Shown here: in pieces, positions 15,619-25,247 of the stretch
How positions within the stretch are numbered: position 1 is the stretch's first letter
Layout of the letters: the number at the start of each line of letters is the position of its first letter
NCBI RefSeq assembly: GCF_021228795.1
Contig: NZ_CP089309.1
Location: 3,162,001 to 3,226,000 of the forward strand
DNA length: 64,000 nt
DNA from: Thiocapsa bogorovii
Lineage (GTDB): Bacteria > Pseudomonadota > Gammaproteobacteria > Chromatiales > Chromatiaceae
Reading direction: 5' to 3'
Program-made: the position numbers and the translations under genes
Notes under the pieces: generated by a model
The model's database searches: none
The model's input: the letters and a program-made list of their open reading frames with translations, nothing else
Told to the model about the DNA's origin: nothing

Positions 15619-17934
15619 CTATATCGGCGTTACGATCACCTTTGTCTCAGAATCGAGGCTGGTTCCGGCCGAGTTGTAGGCCCTCAGGCGAACGTAGTAG
15701 GTCTTCCCCGCCCTGAGCCCGGTCACCGAGTATTCCGTGCCATTGCCGACATTCAAATCCTTATAGCCATTCACATACCTTCGGAAGCTGCTTTTGGTGG
15801 CAACGTCGAGTCGATACCCGGTGGCCCCGCTGACAGGGTTCCAGTCGACGGTGAAACTCCTCCGGTCGATGCTGATTACCGAGTTCAAGGCCGGGACTTG
15901 AGGAATGGCCTCCTTCGTTGTCACGCTGCGTGTGCTCGAGCTCAAGCCAGCTCCTCCGGCGTTGGACGCACGCACGCGATAATAGTAGGTCGTGCCTGGA
16001 CTCAGGCCGGTCACCGCCAATTTGCGCACATTGCCGACCTTGCGATCCTGGTATCCGGTGACGTACCCGTTGAAGGCGCTGTTGGTCGAGACATCCAAAC
16101 GATAGCCGGTGGCACCGGTCACTCTTCGCCAGCTCGCAGTGAAGCCGTTAGCGGTAATGCCTGAAGGGCTGGTCAACGTCGGTGCCGCGGGCGGAGCGAC
16201 CGTGGTCGTTGCGTTGGCGACGTTCGAGCTCGGACTGGCTCCGCTGCCGTTGTAGGCGCGCACGCGGTAGTAGTAGTTCGTGCCGCTGGCGAGTCCCGAG
16301 ATCGTCCGCGCCGTGGCGGTTGCGACATCCAGATTCTGATGGCCGCTTAGGAAGCTGGAGAATGTGCTGCTGGTCGAGACATCCAGACGATAGCCGGTGG
16401 CATCAGCGACGCCGGTCCAGTTCGCCTGAAAGCCGTTGATCGTGATTTGACTTGCGGCCAGGGCGCTCGGCGCGACCGGGCTGGGGCTTGGCGCGCCCTC
16501 CAGTGCGGCCACCGCGTCCGCAACCTCGATGCGCGGCTTCGACAGATTGTTCCGCGAATCGAGAACCGGTTGTCCCGTGCTCTTCAGTGCGGCGAGCACC
16601 TCTTCGACGCCGGCCGTCGACTTCGCCGACTTCAATACCGCCCAAGCCCCTGTGACATGAGGCGCAGCCATCGAAGTCCCGTTCCAGGTCGCATAGCTGC
16701 TGCCGGGGACCGACGAATTGATCGAGCTTCCGGGTGCCAAGAGATCCAAGAAGGCGGCGCTGTTGGAGAAGGACGAGACGGCATCGGACTTGGTGGTACT
16801 GCCGACGGTGACCGCGGTCGAGATACAGCCCGGGGCACTAATGGCATTGATGTAGCTGTTATTGCCGCTGGCGATGACGGTAGCGATCCCGGCTGCGTGC
16901 AGCTTATCGATCACGGGCTTGGTCGGGTCACTGTCGCAGGCGTTGGTGTATCCGCCGCCGCCTAGACTGAGATTTGCAGCGGCAATCGCGTAGCTCGCTC
17001 GTAGCGCGTGAACGCGCTCTAATCCTTTGATGATATCGGATGTATAGGCCATCACACAGGGGGCTCCGCCGCAGGAGCTGCTCGGAAACCGGCTGAATAC
17101 CTGAATCGCGAGGATGCGAGCGTCGCGCGCGACGCCGGAAAAATTGCTGCCCTTGCCGGCCGCGATTCCCGCGACATGTGTCCCGTGTTGGCATCCGTTG
17201 ACAGATGTATCGCAATTGAGTGCCGAGCCGACCGCGGTCGAGGCGGTAACCCCGCCGGGGCATAGAGAATAGACGCCGGATGACGTGTAATTCGAGGAAT
17301 AGCATGCCTCGGAGACGACCTTGCCGCTCAGGAAGGGGTGGCTCTTGTCCACGCCGGTGTCGAGGACCGCGATCACCTGCCCTTCTCCGCTGTATCCTTC
17401 GAAGGTGCCCCCGAGGGCGCCGACGAGCGACACGCTGGTGGAGAGCGCAGGTGGATAGGCGATGTCTTCCACGACATCCAGCACCTCGGGATCGTCCGCC
17501 AGATCCATCAAATCGATCGCGTCCGCCTGCATGGCCAAGGCCGGCACCTCGCTGAAGCGCTTGATTGGTGCCCCTAAACGGTCTCGTCCGCCGCCGAGTC
17601 CGATCCGTTGAAGCATGCCCTTCTGAGCGGCCGACAGCGCTGCGCGGCGCTGTGCCCTGCCGGACCCTGTCTGCTGCTCATCCGAGATCCTCAGCTGCAC
17701 GATGACCGGGACCGAGCCTTCCGTCATCGCACGCTCCAGAAGGGCTGACTGTCGCTCGCCCCGCGTTACGCCGGCATTCGCTCGCATCGTTTGCGAAGCC
17801 GCTGCCGCGACCGCCGCGGCGAAGTCCGCATCGATGTCGTCGGCAGGTACCCCCGCCTGTGCGGAGACGGCGATCATAAGGGCAATCGCAGGCAGGAATC
17901 TGCGCTGAAAGTGCTGCCCGGGATACTTGCTCAT
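15619..17934 (-). CDS. secreted subtilisin-family serine protease with three fibronectin type III domains
   Basis: 771 residues. A signal peptide (about 1-28, cut near AQAG) precedes an inhibitor-like propeptide with VPVIVQLRI. The S8 catalytic domain runs about 165-470, with triad Asp192 (VIAVLDTGVD), His250 (HGTHVAGI) and Ser421 (NGTSMAAPH); GNN near 358 supplies the oxyanion Asn. Three closely related fibronectin III domains (about 490-580, 585-675, 680-771) each carry ATGYRLDV and YYYRVRA-type strands and probably arose by duplication. There is no C-terminal sorting signal, so release by type II secretion is likely. It stands alone, divergent from the SIS/exosortase set. Confidence 0.9.
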   Translation of the reverse strand: MSKYPGQHFQRRFLPAIALMIAVSAQAGVPADDIDADFAAAVAAAASQTMRANAGVTRGERQSALLERAMTEGSVPVIVQLRISDEQQTGSGRAQRRAALSAAQKGMLQRIGLGGGRDRLGAPIKRFSEVPALAMQADAIDLMDLADDPEVLDVVEDIAYPPALSTSVSLVGALGGTFEGYSGEGQVIAVLDTGVDKSHPFLSGKVVSEACYSSNYTSSGVYSLCPGGVTASTAVGSALNCDTSVNGCQHGTHVAGIAAGKGSNFSGVARDARILAIQVFSRFPSSSCGGAPCVMAYTSDIIKGLERVHALRASYAIAAANLSLGGGGYTNACDSDPTKPVIDKLHAAGIATVIASGNNSYINAISAPGCISTAVTVGSTTKSDAVSSFSNSAAFLDLLAPGSSINSSVPGSSYATWNGTSMAAPHVTGAWAVLKSAKSTAGVEEVLAALKSTGQPVLDSRNNLSKPRIEVADAVAALEGAPSPSPVAPSALAASQITINGFQANWTGVADATGYRLDVSTSSTFSSFLSGHQNLDVATATARTISGLASGTNYYYRVRAYNGSGASPSSNVANATTTVAPPAAPTLTSPSGITANGFTASWRRVTGATGYRLDVSTNSAFNGYVTGYQDRKVGNVRKLAVTGLSPGTTYYYRVRASNAGGAGLSSSTRSVTTKEAIPQVPALNSVISIDRRSFTVDWNPVSGATGYRLDVATKSSFRRYVNGYKDLNVGNGTEYSVTGLRAGKTYYVRLRAYNSAGTSLDSETKVIVTPI

Positions 17935-18365
17935 AGTGGATATCCCAAGTGATGACGTCGAAGGGCGCCTGCTAAATCAGACGAAGGGACGAGCCTAACC
18001 CTGGCTCTCCCGTCTGATATTGGTCTAATCTTCTCGTTGAAACCGAGAAACACCTCGCATTCTTGCCATCGTTTGAGTGATGCGTCACGGATCGACGAGC
18101 TTCTTGCCCCGGTGCACTTTGGGTGGCACATTAGGGCGGCGTCCCCCAGCGTTGACCTTTGCGAAGCCCTGAACACCTTGCCGGACAACCGCACCGGGGC
18201 CCCTATGTCGCCGAGACTTACGAGCAGGACTCAGCGCGTCGGTGATCGCAGTAGGTATGCTTTAAGTGTCTGAAGTGGCGATTTAAAACGTGTCCAGGTA
18301 CCGCCGTCTCGAAGCTTGCGATCGAAACGCCAGTGTCCACCCCGAACGCGGTTTACGGGAACAAC
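17935..18365. other. intergenic region upstream of the protease and SIS genes
   Basis: About 430 bases hold no gene I can support; short frames on both strands lack coding character. Two TGTCCA copies at 18291 and 18334 in similar contexts resemble the repeated ends of IS21-type elements, but no transposase is nearby. The divergent promoters for the protease and for the SIS/exosortase set should lie here; I could not pick convincing boxes. Confidence 0.4.
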
Positions 18366-18647
18366 ATGAACGACACCAAACCCGATCGTCCCTTTCTCGA
18401 TATCCGCTTTTTCGGTGCCGTCATGCCCATTGCGACGCTGGTGGAGACCAAAATCCAATTCCGCTCCCTCAGGCCAGCCCGCTTCGGCGAACGCACCGGC
18501 CAAGAGGTCGCCGATGCCCGGAATCAACGCGGCACGCAGCGCAAAGCGGCCCGGGACGTCCGCAAACTGATGGAGATCGAGGGCCGTCTCTCGACGGATG
18601 GCCGGAAGTACGCCGAAGGCGCCGACGGGGCCGGTGCCGACAAATGA
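18366..18647 (+). CDS. small hypothetical protein coupled to a SIS protein
   Basis: 93 residues from the ATG at 18366, weakly preceded by GGGA (a GTG at 18333 would add 11 residues). It reads [20 protein letters not shown], then a basic helix-rich part ([19 protein letters not shown]) and an acidic, glycine-rich tail. There is no membrane helix or signal peptide. Its stop overlaps the next start as ATGA, which supports it being a real gene translated with the SIS protein. Family unknown. Confidence 0.5.
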
Positions 18648-19249
18648 ACGAGGAACGTTCGCTTCAAGATCTCTCCGCCATGCTGGCTCAACGGCTCGAC
18701 GCGACGGCAGCGCTTGTCGAATCAGTCCGTGGCGACGTCGATCTGCTCGCCGCGACGGTCGATGCCGCGGTGCGCACGGCCGAGTCCATCCGCAACGGCG
18801 GCACGCTTTTCATCTGCGGAAACGGCGGCAGTGCCGGCGAGGCCACCCACCTTAGCGGCGAGCTGATCGGTCCCTTTCTGAATAAGACACGTCGTCCCAT
18901 CCCGGCTGTTGCATTGGGCTTCGATACCAGCGCCTTGACCGCAGTCGCGAACGATTTCTCCTTTGACGAGATCTTCTCGCGCCCGCTCACCGCGCTGGCC
19001 CGGCCTGGCGACGTGCTCTGGGCGCTTTCCACCAGCGGTCGCTCGCCCAACATCGTCCGGGTTCTCGAAGCCGCCGCCGATCGCCGGGTCCTCAGCGTTC
19101 TGTTGACCGGTGCCCGACATGCCGATCTCGTTGCGCCCAGGGATCTTCTTTTGTCGGTCCCGTCTCGCGAGACGCCCAGGATTCAGGAGCTCCACCTAGT
19201 TCTGGGGCATTTCTTATGCGAGGCTGTCGAGGCGTTGGCGGGCTCGTGA
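18644..19249 (+). CDS. SIS-domain phosphosugar isomerase, phosphoheptose isomerase (GmhA)-like
   Basis: 201 residues, the usual GmhA length. The SIS phosphate loop [18 protein letters not shown] spans 59-76, with a Glu (E73) in the position expected for catalysis. [16 protein letters not shown] forms the second loop, and [17 protein letters not shown] near the C terminus holds the conserved His helix. GmhA converts sedoheptulose 7-phosphate for ADP-heptose in lipopolysaccharide core or glycoprotein glycans. Location before exosortase H and the glycan genes fits. Related SIS proteins act on other sugar phosphates, so substrate is inferred. Confidence 0.75.
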
Positions 19250-19366
19250 GGGGCTGAAGTTCAAGCCCGTCTTGTCGGCAATTTTGCTGCTTTTCCGAAA
19301 GAGTTCGAATCCAACGGGGTTGTGGCCACAGGCGGGCATTCGTCTCGCAATTTGGAGTCGGTTTGC

Positions 19367-19882
19367 GTGTATCGATTTATCGTGCTGTTTCTTGTGATCG
19401 TCAGCGTCCTATTCATCGCAGAGCTGACCCCTCCGGTTCAAAACGCCGTTGTGCTGCCCTTCACGGCAGCGGTGACCCACGTCAGTGCGGCGATCATGCA
19501 GTTGTTCGATGATCAGGTGAGGGCTCAGGGCAAGGTGATCTGGGATCAAACGTCGGGCTTCGCGGTGTCCATCGAGGCTGGATGCAACGGCGTGGAGGCC
19601 GGCATTATCCTTTTCGCTGCAATGTTTGCCTTCCCCGCATCATGGCAGCAAAAGCTGATCGGAATCCTGGTCGGGCTGGTGACGGTCCAGGCACTGAACC
19701 TGATTCGGATCATCAGTCTCTTCTACATCGGTCAATGGAATCAGACGCTCTTCGAGTGGGCCCATCTCTATGTCTGGCAGGCGTTGATCATGCTTGACGT
19801 GCTGTTGGTTTTTTTGTTCTGGCTGCGTTGGATTTCACTCCGAAGCGCATCGTCTAGGGCAGCACCCGGGGCGCCTGCATGA
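19367..19882 (+). CDS. xrtH: exosortase H
   Basis: 171 residues from a GTG at 19367 that follows TTGGAG; an earlier GTG at 19322 has no ribosome-binding site. Several membrane helices carry the exosortase triad: Cys73 in SIEAGCNGVEAG, Arg114 in LNLIRIISLFYIG and His133 in FEWAHLYVWQ. The short form with no EpsI fusion matches XrtH, the type that recognises IPTLxxWG-CTERM tails. It cuts a C-terminal sorting tail in the inner membrane during transfer of proteins to the cell surface. The next gene encodes its usual membrane partner. No protein with such a tail is visible in this window. Confidence 0.88.
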   Translation: MYRFIVLFLVIVSVLFIAELTPPVQNAVVLPFTAAVTHVSAAIMQLFDDQVRAQGKVIWDQTSGFAVSIEAGCNGVEAGIILFAAMFAFPASWQQKLIGILVGLVTVQALNLIRIISLFYIGQWNQTLFEWAHLYVWQALIMLDVLLVFLFWLRWISLRSASSRAAPGAPA

Positions 19883-20496
19883 GTCCGGTCGGTCGGTTTG
19901 CGATCAAGGTCGGGCTTTGGCTGCCGATCTGCTATGCGATTTGGTACTTCTCCTCGATATTATCCGTCATTCCGTTGGCATCCGTCCTCGATATGCTGAT
20001 GACCTGGTTTTTACCGAACCTGATCGGTGGGATTGAAGCTGCCGGGAATCAGCTGTTGGTCACTACTCAATTGAGTGTGCCGCATCCCGACGCGACCTCT
20101 ACGGTGGTTGGGCTCATACGCTTTGAAACCCAACCTTTGGATTACGGGTACTGTGTGCCTCTGTATACGGCGTTGGTTCTTGCATCGCCGGGGGAGGATC
20201 GCAGGAAGGTTTTTCTCTGGCTGGTCGGTATGGCGATCCTCTTCGTCGTCCAGCTCTTCGGAGTGACTACGGGAATCATGAAGATCTTGGCCTTCCACAT
20301 CGATGGGGCTGCCCGCGAACGGCTGGCGTTCTCGCCCGCCGGCTACGAGATCCTTGCGCTGGCATTCAAGTTCGGGTATCTCATATTTCCGCCGATCTCA
20401 CCCGTTTTGATTTGGCTCGTTCAATTCCGCTCCTTCTTATCGGATTTAACGGGGAATGATTCTACAGGTCAGCCGTCGGAGCGGTTCCGCACCTGA
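19879..20496 (+). CDS. exosortase H-associated membrane protein
   Basis: 205 residues, starting inside the xrtH stop codon (ATGA), so translation is coupled. Helices lie at about 8-30, 95-115 and 165-190. Between the first two is a hydrophilic loop with LLVTTQLSVPHPDATSTVVG that should face the periplasm, and LDYGYCVPLYTALVLA follows. This partner protein is regularly found directly after xrtH; its job is unknown, and it may hold the substrate or the glycan. A TonB-independent structural role is equally possible. Confidence 0.75.
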   Translation: MSPVGRFAIKVGLWLPICYAIWYFSSILSVIPLASVLDMLMTWFLPNLIGGIEAAGNQLLVTTQLSVPHPDATSTVVGLIRFETQPLDYGYCVPLYTALVLASPGEDRRKVFLWLVGMAILFVVQLFGVTTGIMKILAFHIDGAARERLAFSPAGYEILALAFKFGYLIFPPISPVLIWLVQFRSFLSDLTGNDSTGQPSERFRT

Positions 20497-20553
20497 CGAG
20501 TATCCCGCGGTGATCTTCGGCTCGAAATCGAGCGCCATCGACTTCCTATTTCT

Positions 20554-23538
20554 TCAAGGAAGATCGATGCGAACCTCTTCTTCGCCATGAGAAAGAAAAT
20601 GGATGAGCGGATTGACTCCGGTGGCGATAATCTCCGGATGTTCCGTTAGGTATTTCGATATTTGGAAAGACGGATGGGGGTCGCGTTGCTCCTTCGCGCC
20701 TGCTTCGAGAAAATGCATTAGCGGGTTGACTTCCGACTGCGCCACATCAGGGTTTTTTTCAAGGTACCAGCTCGACGAAAAACAGGGGTGCGGATCGCGT
20801 CCTTCGAAAGCGCCCTGCGCACAGTAGTGCAGTAGCGGATCGATTCCAGCAGCGTCTACGTCCCGATTATTTTCGAGATACCACCGCGTTTTGAAAAGCG
20901 GATTGGGCTCTAAACCGTGCCTCCAGCCGATCAGCGACCAGTGAGCCGCCGCATGATGTCCTGATGCCAGGATCTCTGGATACGAGCTGACATACCAGGC
21001 TTCGTCGAAGAGTCCGCACGCACGGAGTCGGCGAACCTCGGAACGTAGGCGAAACCGATCCGACGCGCGCATCGTCAGGAACCAGAGGGCCCATTTTGGC
21101 GCCGCGAGCACAGAGCGCATCATCCTTGGAAAGCGTTGCTCGGCCGCGAGCACGTAGCGTCCCAACTGCCAGGACGCGGTGCTCTGGAATGCATTGACTC
21201 GAAAAGCCATTGCGTCGCGCTGTCGCGTTAAGGTTTCGATCCGGCGTTGACTTGTTCCAAGACTGGTTTCCAGGTGTCGATTCCGTAAACGCTGCTCGAC
21301 CGCTGTCATCCTGTCTTTCTGTCCGCCGATCTCAAGCTCCGTGATCTTGCGCCGGAGGTCTTCGATCAGGGAGCGATTGTGCATGACGACCGAATCAAGC
21401 TCGGATACTCGGCTTTCCGACGCGAGGATCTCGGAGCGGAGTGCCTCTGTTTCCAATTGATGGAGCAGCACGGTTGATTCCAATTCGAGGAGTCGGGACG
21501 TTCTTTGATCGGACCGCGGTTTACCTGTTTCGATGTTCGGTGTCGGACGTTCTTCGTCGATCTCGCCAAGACGAACGGTCGGTCCTATTGCCTGCGTCGC
21601 CTTATCGAGCTCGGCCCTGACGCCGTCGAGCACGGACAGAGCGCTCGGAGAGTCGGGACGATGACTGAGCTCGAGCATCGAGCGAAAAGTGGCCTTCACC
21701 CAATCGGGAACGTTCTGATCGTCGTAGAGCTCATGATCGCTCGCCCGGTTATGTCTTAAGCCATCCTGAAGGAAGGCATCGATGGCGGCGGCGCTTGACG
21801 CCTGCGGTATACGGGGCCAAGTCACCCCTAGATGCACTTTGATATCGGTCACGCATGTTCGCCAATCGGACATCAGTCGCTGGAAGGTTGTGATGGAGCG
21901 ACGGGATCCGCGGGTGGCGACCTCAGCATCGAGCGTGTGTCTGAGCCACAGCAAATAGGCCTTGGCGGGATCGAAACCGTCGCGTCTGCGAAGCGAAGCG
22001 GCGACCTCGAGCGGGTTGCGCACCGGCAGGAGGTGAAGGACATCCATCTCCATCTCTCGGAAGACCTCGCGCCAGAAAGGCACGAGCCGACAGATCCGTG
22101 GATCTTTGACAATGATAAAGGCATCGTCCTGGAAGGCTTCGCGGACGACGTCGATCGCTCGCTCTTTGAACCCGTTGGAGATTGCAGAGTGCAGCCAGTC
22201 GCTCGGGAGTGCTCGCCAGTCGTCCCAGCGGGTCCCGGCGTGCTTCAAGATCAGATCATCCAACTCATAGATCCCCATCGACTCCCAAAAGCCGGTTTCA
22301 TTGTTGTTCTTTACGGGAGGCATGAGGTCTCGAGGGAGTGCTCCGCCGAGCAGTCCGGAGACCCGGGTGAAGGCCGAGGTGCCGCTGCGGTGCATGCCGA
22401 GGACGAGGAGTGCCGTGCGACGGTCGCCCGGCAAACGCTGCGATGGGTCGGACCGATCGCGATGCGTGTTCAGCACTCTAGGGGATCTATCCACGGCGTC
22501 GACCGATCCGACCCGTCCCGATTCATGAAATGGTGCGCCGTTGGTCTCAGGCGCAATTGCCTTCGGCCGAGTGGCCATTGGATGTTGCCGATCCAAGAAC
22601 AGCCCGATGTCGGACCCGCTCAACGTGCCCGAGGTTCCTTTAGAGGACTCGCTGCGCTGGTTCGATGAGACGACAAAACCTCCTAATTGCTCTCCGACCG
22701 GAAAGCCGAGATTGGCCACGAAGCGAACGTCCTCCGGGTCGAATAGGGAAGAGTCGTGAGTCCTGAAACGGCCGATCGACGCGGGCGGACGAATCACCGG
22801 GGTTAACGCTTCAATGCGTTCCAGGCTGGGGTCGACCTCAATAAAACGCAACATCGGCACGAGGCTTTGCAATGGCTCTGCGCAGAGTGCGTCGAAATTC
22901 AGCATGAGACCTCGTCCGGGGAAGCGCTCGAACACGCCGAGGAGACGCTCGTGGACGCGACACCAATACTTCAACGCGTGCCTCGGGTCGACGGGAACGG
23001 GGTCCATGCCCAGGAAGCTGGGTCCCCAGAGTCGCAGCTGGTTCTGGTTTCGGCTATACGCCATATCCAGGCCATTGCGAAAGACATGGACATACTTGAG
23101 CTCGGGCATCGCTTCCATGAGGCGATCCAACACGACGTGGGTGTTCGGCTCTTTCCAGCCCCATCGGAGTCCCGAAGCCGTAGTAGTCACCGGGCCGCGG
23201 AACGAGACCACTCGGTCTTTAAGCCAGCGTGAATCGTGCTGGGCTCGGTCCGCGCTGGCCAAACGTCGGAGCAGTGCATCGGCGGCCGGGCCGAAGTCCG
23301 AACAGCCCTGCATGCGTTTCGTGAAGAGGTCGACACAGGTTTGAAATTCCAGGTCCGAGCAGCCACGAATCTCGGCCCGCTTGAACAAGAGCGTGAACCA
23401 AAGATTGTCCAGCGATTCATTGAGGTCGGCTCCGGCGAAGAACCCGAGCCGTAACAACAGCTCCGCGGCTAAGCGCGTGTCGCTTCCGCCAACGCCTCCG
23501 ATGGCTATCGGGGGCCCGATTGTGCTCTTCGACACCAT
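20554..23538 (-). CDS. tandem sulfotransferase with coiled coil and C-terminal repeat domain
   Basis: 994 residues. The first sulfotransferase unit (about 10-290) has the loop AIGGVGGSDTR at 12-22 and HVFRNGLDMAYSRNQ near 151-165. The second (about 374-600) has LVLGMHRSGTSAFTR with the P-loop at 381-388 and VKDPRICRLVPFW. A coiled coil follows (about 680-790), then a segment with FQSTASWQLGRYVLAAE, and finally four imperfect repeats of the type YPEI..G..PL.HY...G..EGRDPHP (about 850-990). Sulfotransferases of this kind move sulfate from PAPS to sugar hydroxyls; the repeats occur in glycan-cluster proteins. Two active sites in one chain are unusual. Confidence 0.82.
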   Translation of the reverse strand: MVSKSTIGPPIAIGGVGGSDTRLAAELLLRLGFFAGADLNESLDNLWFTLLFKRAEIRGCSDLEFQTCVDLFTKRMQGCSDFGPAADALLRRLASADRAQHDSRWLKDRVVSFRGPVTTTASGLRWGWKEPNTHVVLDRLMEAMPELKYVHVFRNGLDMAYSRNQNQLRLWGPSFLGMDPVPVDPRHALKYWCRVHERLLGVFERFPGRGLMLNFDALCAEPLQSLVPMLRFIEVDPSLERIEALTPVIRPPASIGRFRTHDSSLFDPEDVRFVANLGFPVGEQLGGFVVSSNQRSESSKGTSGTLSGSDIGLFLDRQHPMATRPKAIAPETNGAPFHESGRVGSVDAVDRSPRVLNTHRDRSDPSQRLPGDRRTALLVLGMHRSGTSAFTRVSGLLGGALPRDLMPPVKNNNETGFWESMGIYELDDLILKHAGTRWDDWRALPSDWLHSAISNGFKERAIDVVREAFQDDAFIIVKDPRICRLVPFWREVFREMEMDVLHLLPVRNPLEVAASLRRRDGFDPAKAYLLWLRHTLDAEVATRGSRRSITTFQRLMSDWRTCVTDIKVHLGVTWPRIPQASSAAAIDAFLQDGLRHNRASDHELYDDQNVPDWVKATFRSMLELSHRPDSPSALSVLDGVRAELDKATQAIGPTVRLGEIDEERPTPNIETGKPRSDQRTSRLLELESTVLLHQLETEALRSEILASESRVSELDSVVMHNRSLIEDLRRKITELEIGGQKDRMTAVEQRLRNRHLETSLGTSQRRIETLTRQRDAMAFRVNAFQSTASWQLGRYVLAAEQRFPRMMRSVLAAPKWALWFLTMRASDRFRLRSEVRRLRACGLFDEAWYVSSYPEILASGHHAAAHWSLIGWRHGLEPNPLFKTRWYLENNRDVDAAGIDPLLHYCAQGAFEGRDPHPCFSSSWYLEKNPDVAQSEVNPLMHFLEAGAKEQRDPHPSFQISKYLTEHPEIIATGVNPLIHFLSHGEEEVRIDLP

Positions 23539-23882
23539 AGATTCGCTGAAACGGTTCGGGACGATAGAGACTCGGGCTCCTTGTCAGCACAGTTCGCAAG
23601 GGCCGCGGACGATGTTATCGCGTTAACGCGGGCGGAATCAGCCCGCGGCAGGATCTCGATACGGCCGACTTGGACGCGGTGTGCGTTCGGTACCGGGATA
23701 AGCGAAACGATCCTTGGGCCAATTGGAGCCCAAGACGGGCGGCGCTGTCGAGTCCGGTGCCGGCGGACATGTCGCGGGGTTATCGTCTGCGTCGACCCGC
23801 TCTCTTGCCAACAAACGGCACAAGGTGAAAACACTATTGGATTTTTTGTGTCAACAGGCTGCCTTGCTCGTAGGTTTACCCC
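23539..23882. other. intergenic region before the IS relic
   Basis: About 340 bases lie between the sulfotransferase start and the left end of the IS relic. Short frames on both strands show no similarity I recognise, and the missing half of the interrupted glycosyltransferase (24.6-25.1 kb) is not here. The promoter of the sulfotransferase gene should lie within the first 150 bases. Confidence 0.4.
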
Positions 23883-24693
23883 CATCCCATTACGCAACAC
23901 TTTAGGTGTGCAGTCTAAGGTATCGCTTTTGGATACTTTCCTGGGGCTTCGATGGGCTGGGCAGAAGCGGAATTTCAAGGACTTGCTCTGGGCGATGCGC
24001 GCCGCGAGCGCCGTGCAGTGCAGTTGATCGAGCGCTTGGCGGAGCGCCCGACGGCGAGCATCCCCGAGGCCTGCCGGGGCTGGGGCGAGACGCAGGCGGC
24101 GTATCGGTTTCTCGGCTCCGAGGCGCACGACTGGATGGACATCCTCGAGCCGCATCGTCGGTGCACCCGCACGCGCATGGCGGCGCACCCGGTGGTGTTG
24201 TGTCTGCAGGACACCACGGAGCTGGACTTCAACGGCCAAGGGATCGCCGGGCTCGGGCCGTTGAGCTACGAAGCGCAACGCGGGATGTACCTGCATCCGA
24301 CCTATGCCGTGAGCCCGGCGCGCGAGCCGCTGGGCGTGCTCGATGCCTGGATGTGGGCACGCCAACCGAAAAGGGCCGGACGGGACCCGTGCCGGGGAAA
24401 AGGAAAGCATCCGCTGGCTCGAGGGGTATGCGCGCGTCGCCGAGCTGTTCTTCGCACCCGAGGAATGGCAGGCCGCCTACCTGTTGTCCGAGAAGCCTCT
24501 TCCGAAGAAGCCTCCGCGCCTCAATACCGTCGTCCGCCTGATCGCCGGCCTCGGCGGATTTCTCGGGGGCAAGGGCGACGGCGAGCCCGGCGTGAAGACG
24601 ATTTGGCTCGGTCTGCAACGCATTACGGACTTCGCCGCGGGGCTCAGATATGCGCGACAGCTTCATGAGTTATGAGATGTGTGTAATGGGATG
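23883..24693 (+). mobile_element. internally deleted IS4/Tn5-type insertion sequence
   Basis: An 811-base element is bounded by inverted repeats: CATCCCATTAC at 23883-23893 and its complement GTAATGGGATG at 24683-24693, with partial similarity continuing a few bases inward. It contains one transposase gene that has lost its catalytic core. No target duplication is evident at the edges, so a deletion probably removed one flank. The right end truncates a glycosyltransferase gene. Confidence 0.65.
23952..24675 (+). pseudogene. IS4/Tn5-family transposase, core deleted and frameshifted
   Basis: The first 135 codons encode the Tn5-type DNA-binding domain (WAEAEFQGLALGDARRERR, ERPTASIPEACRGWGETQAA) and the start of the catalytic domain (VVLCLQDTTELDF, with the first catalytic Asp). 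After WMWARQPKRAG the frame shifts (continuing as GEKESIRWLEGYARVAEL) and then jumps straight to the C-terminal part (FAPEEWQAAYLLSEKPLPKK, LIAGLGGFLGGKGDGEPGVK). About 200 residues with the remaining acidic residues are gone. The product cannot be active. Confidence 0.8.
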
Positions 24694-25054
24694 CGTGATA
24701 GCCTTGTACATCGACATCCCCGAGTACCTCTTGAATCGTTTGGAAAGGCGGTGGAGGGAGCCGGATCTCATCGGCATCGACATGCATGAACCAATCGTGA
24801 CCGGATGTCTGCGCGATCTCGACCTTGCGCTGAAGGATCCGCTCCCAACGGTAGAATCCGTCGCGTGGTAGCGACTCGATTGCGATCAGGCCACGGCCAA
24901 CATACTGCCGGGCGATCTCGACGGTCCCATCCGTCGATTCGTTGTCGAGGAGGTAGGTCTCGAACCCTTGACGAGTCAGGTTCTCGATGCACGCGCGCAC
25001 AAACCGTCGCTCGTTGTAGGTTGCGAGGATAGCAAGAGCGGTGAGCTTGGCCAC
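24644..25054 (-). pseudogene. family 2 glycosyltransferase, C-terminally truncated by the IS relic
   Basis: A GTG start at 25054 follows AAGGA. The protein begins like a GT2 enzyme: LTALAILATYNERRFV, LLDNESTDGT and DWFMHVDADEI with its metal-binding acidic residues. After about 115 residues the frame enters the IS end and stops (THLITHEAVAHI). Intact relatives are two to three times longer, and the missing part is not found beyond the IS. Probably inactive. Confidence 0.65.
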
Positions 25055-25247
25055 GATGATTCCTTCCGCGTTGTGGGCGCGACCTGACGCCCAAGGGATC
25101 GAGCGCCGATTCCGGGGGCCTTCGACTGGGCGATGCGTCTCGAAATACGGCTTCGTTTTGTTGTATCGTGTTGGCTATCCGAGCTCGTTCGAGCTCATCC
25201 GGGGCGGGCGCTTTAGGGACGGCCACCTCCTGACCCTCGGCAAGCTT

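Noticed and set aside
15640-16490. Possible CRISPR or tandem DNA repeat inside the protease gene
   Set aside because: The repeats are about 285 bases long, in frame and diverged; they encode fibronectin type III domains.
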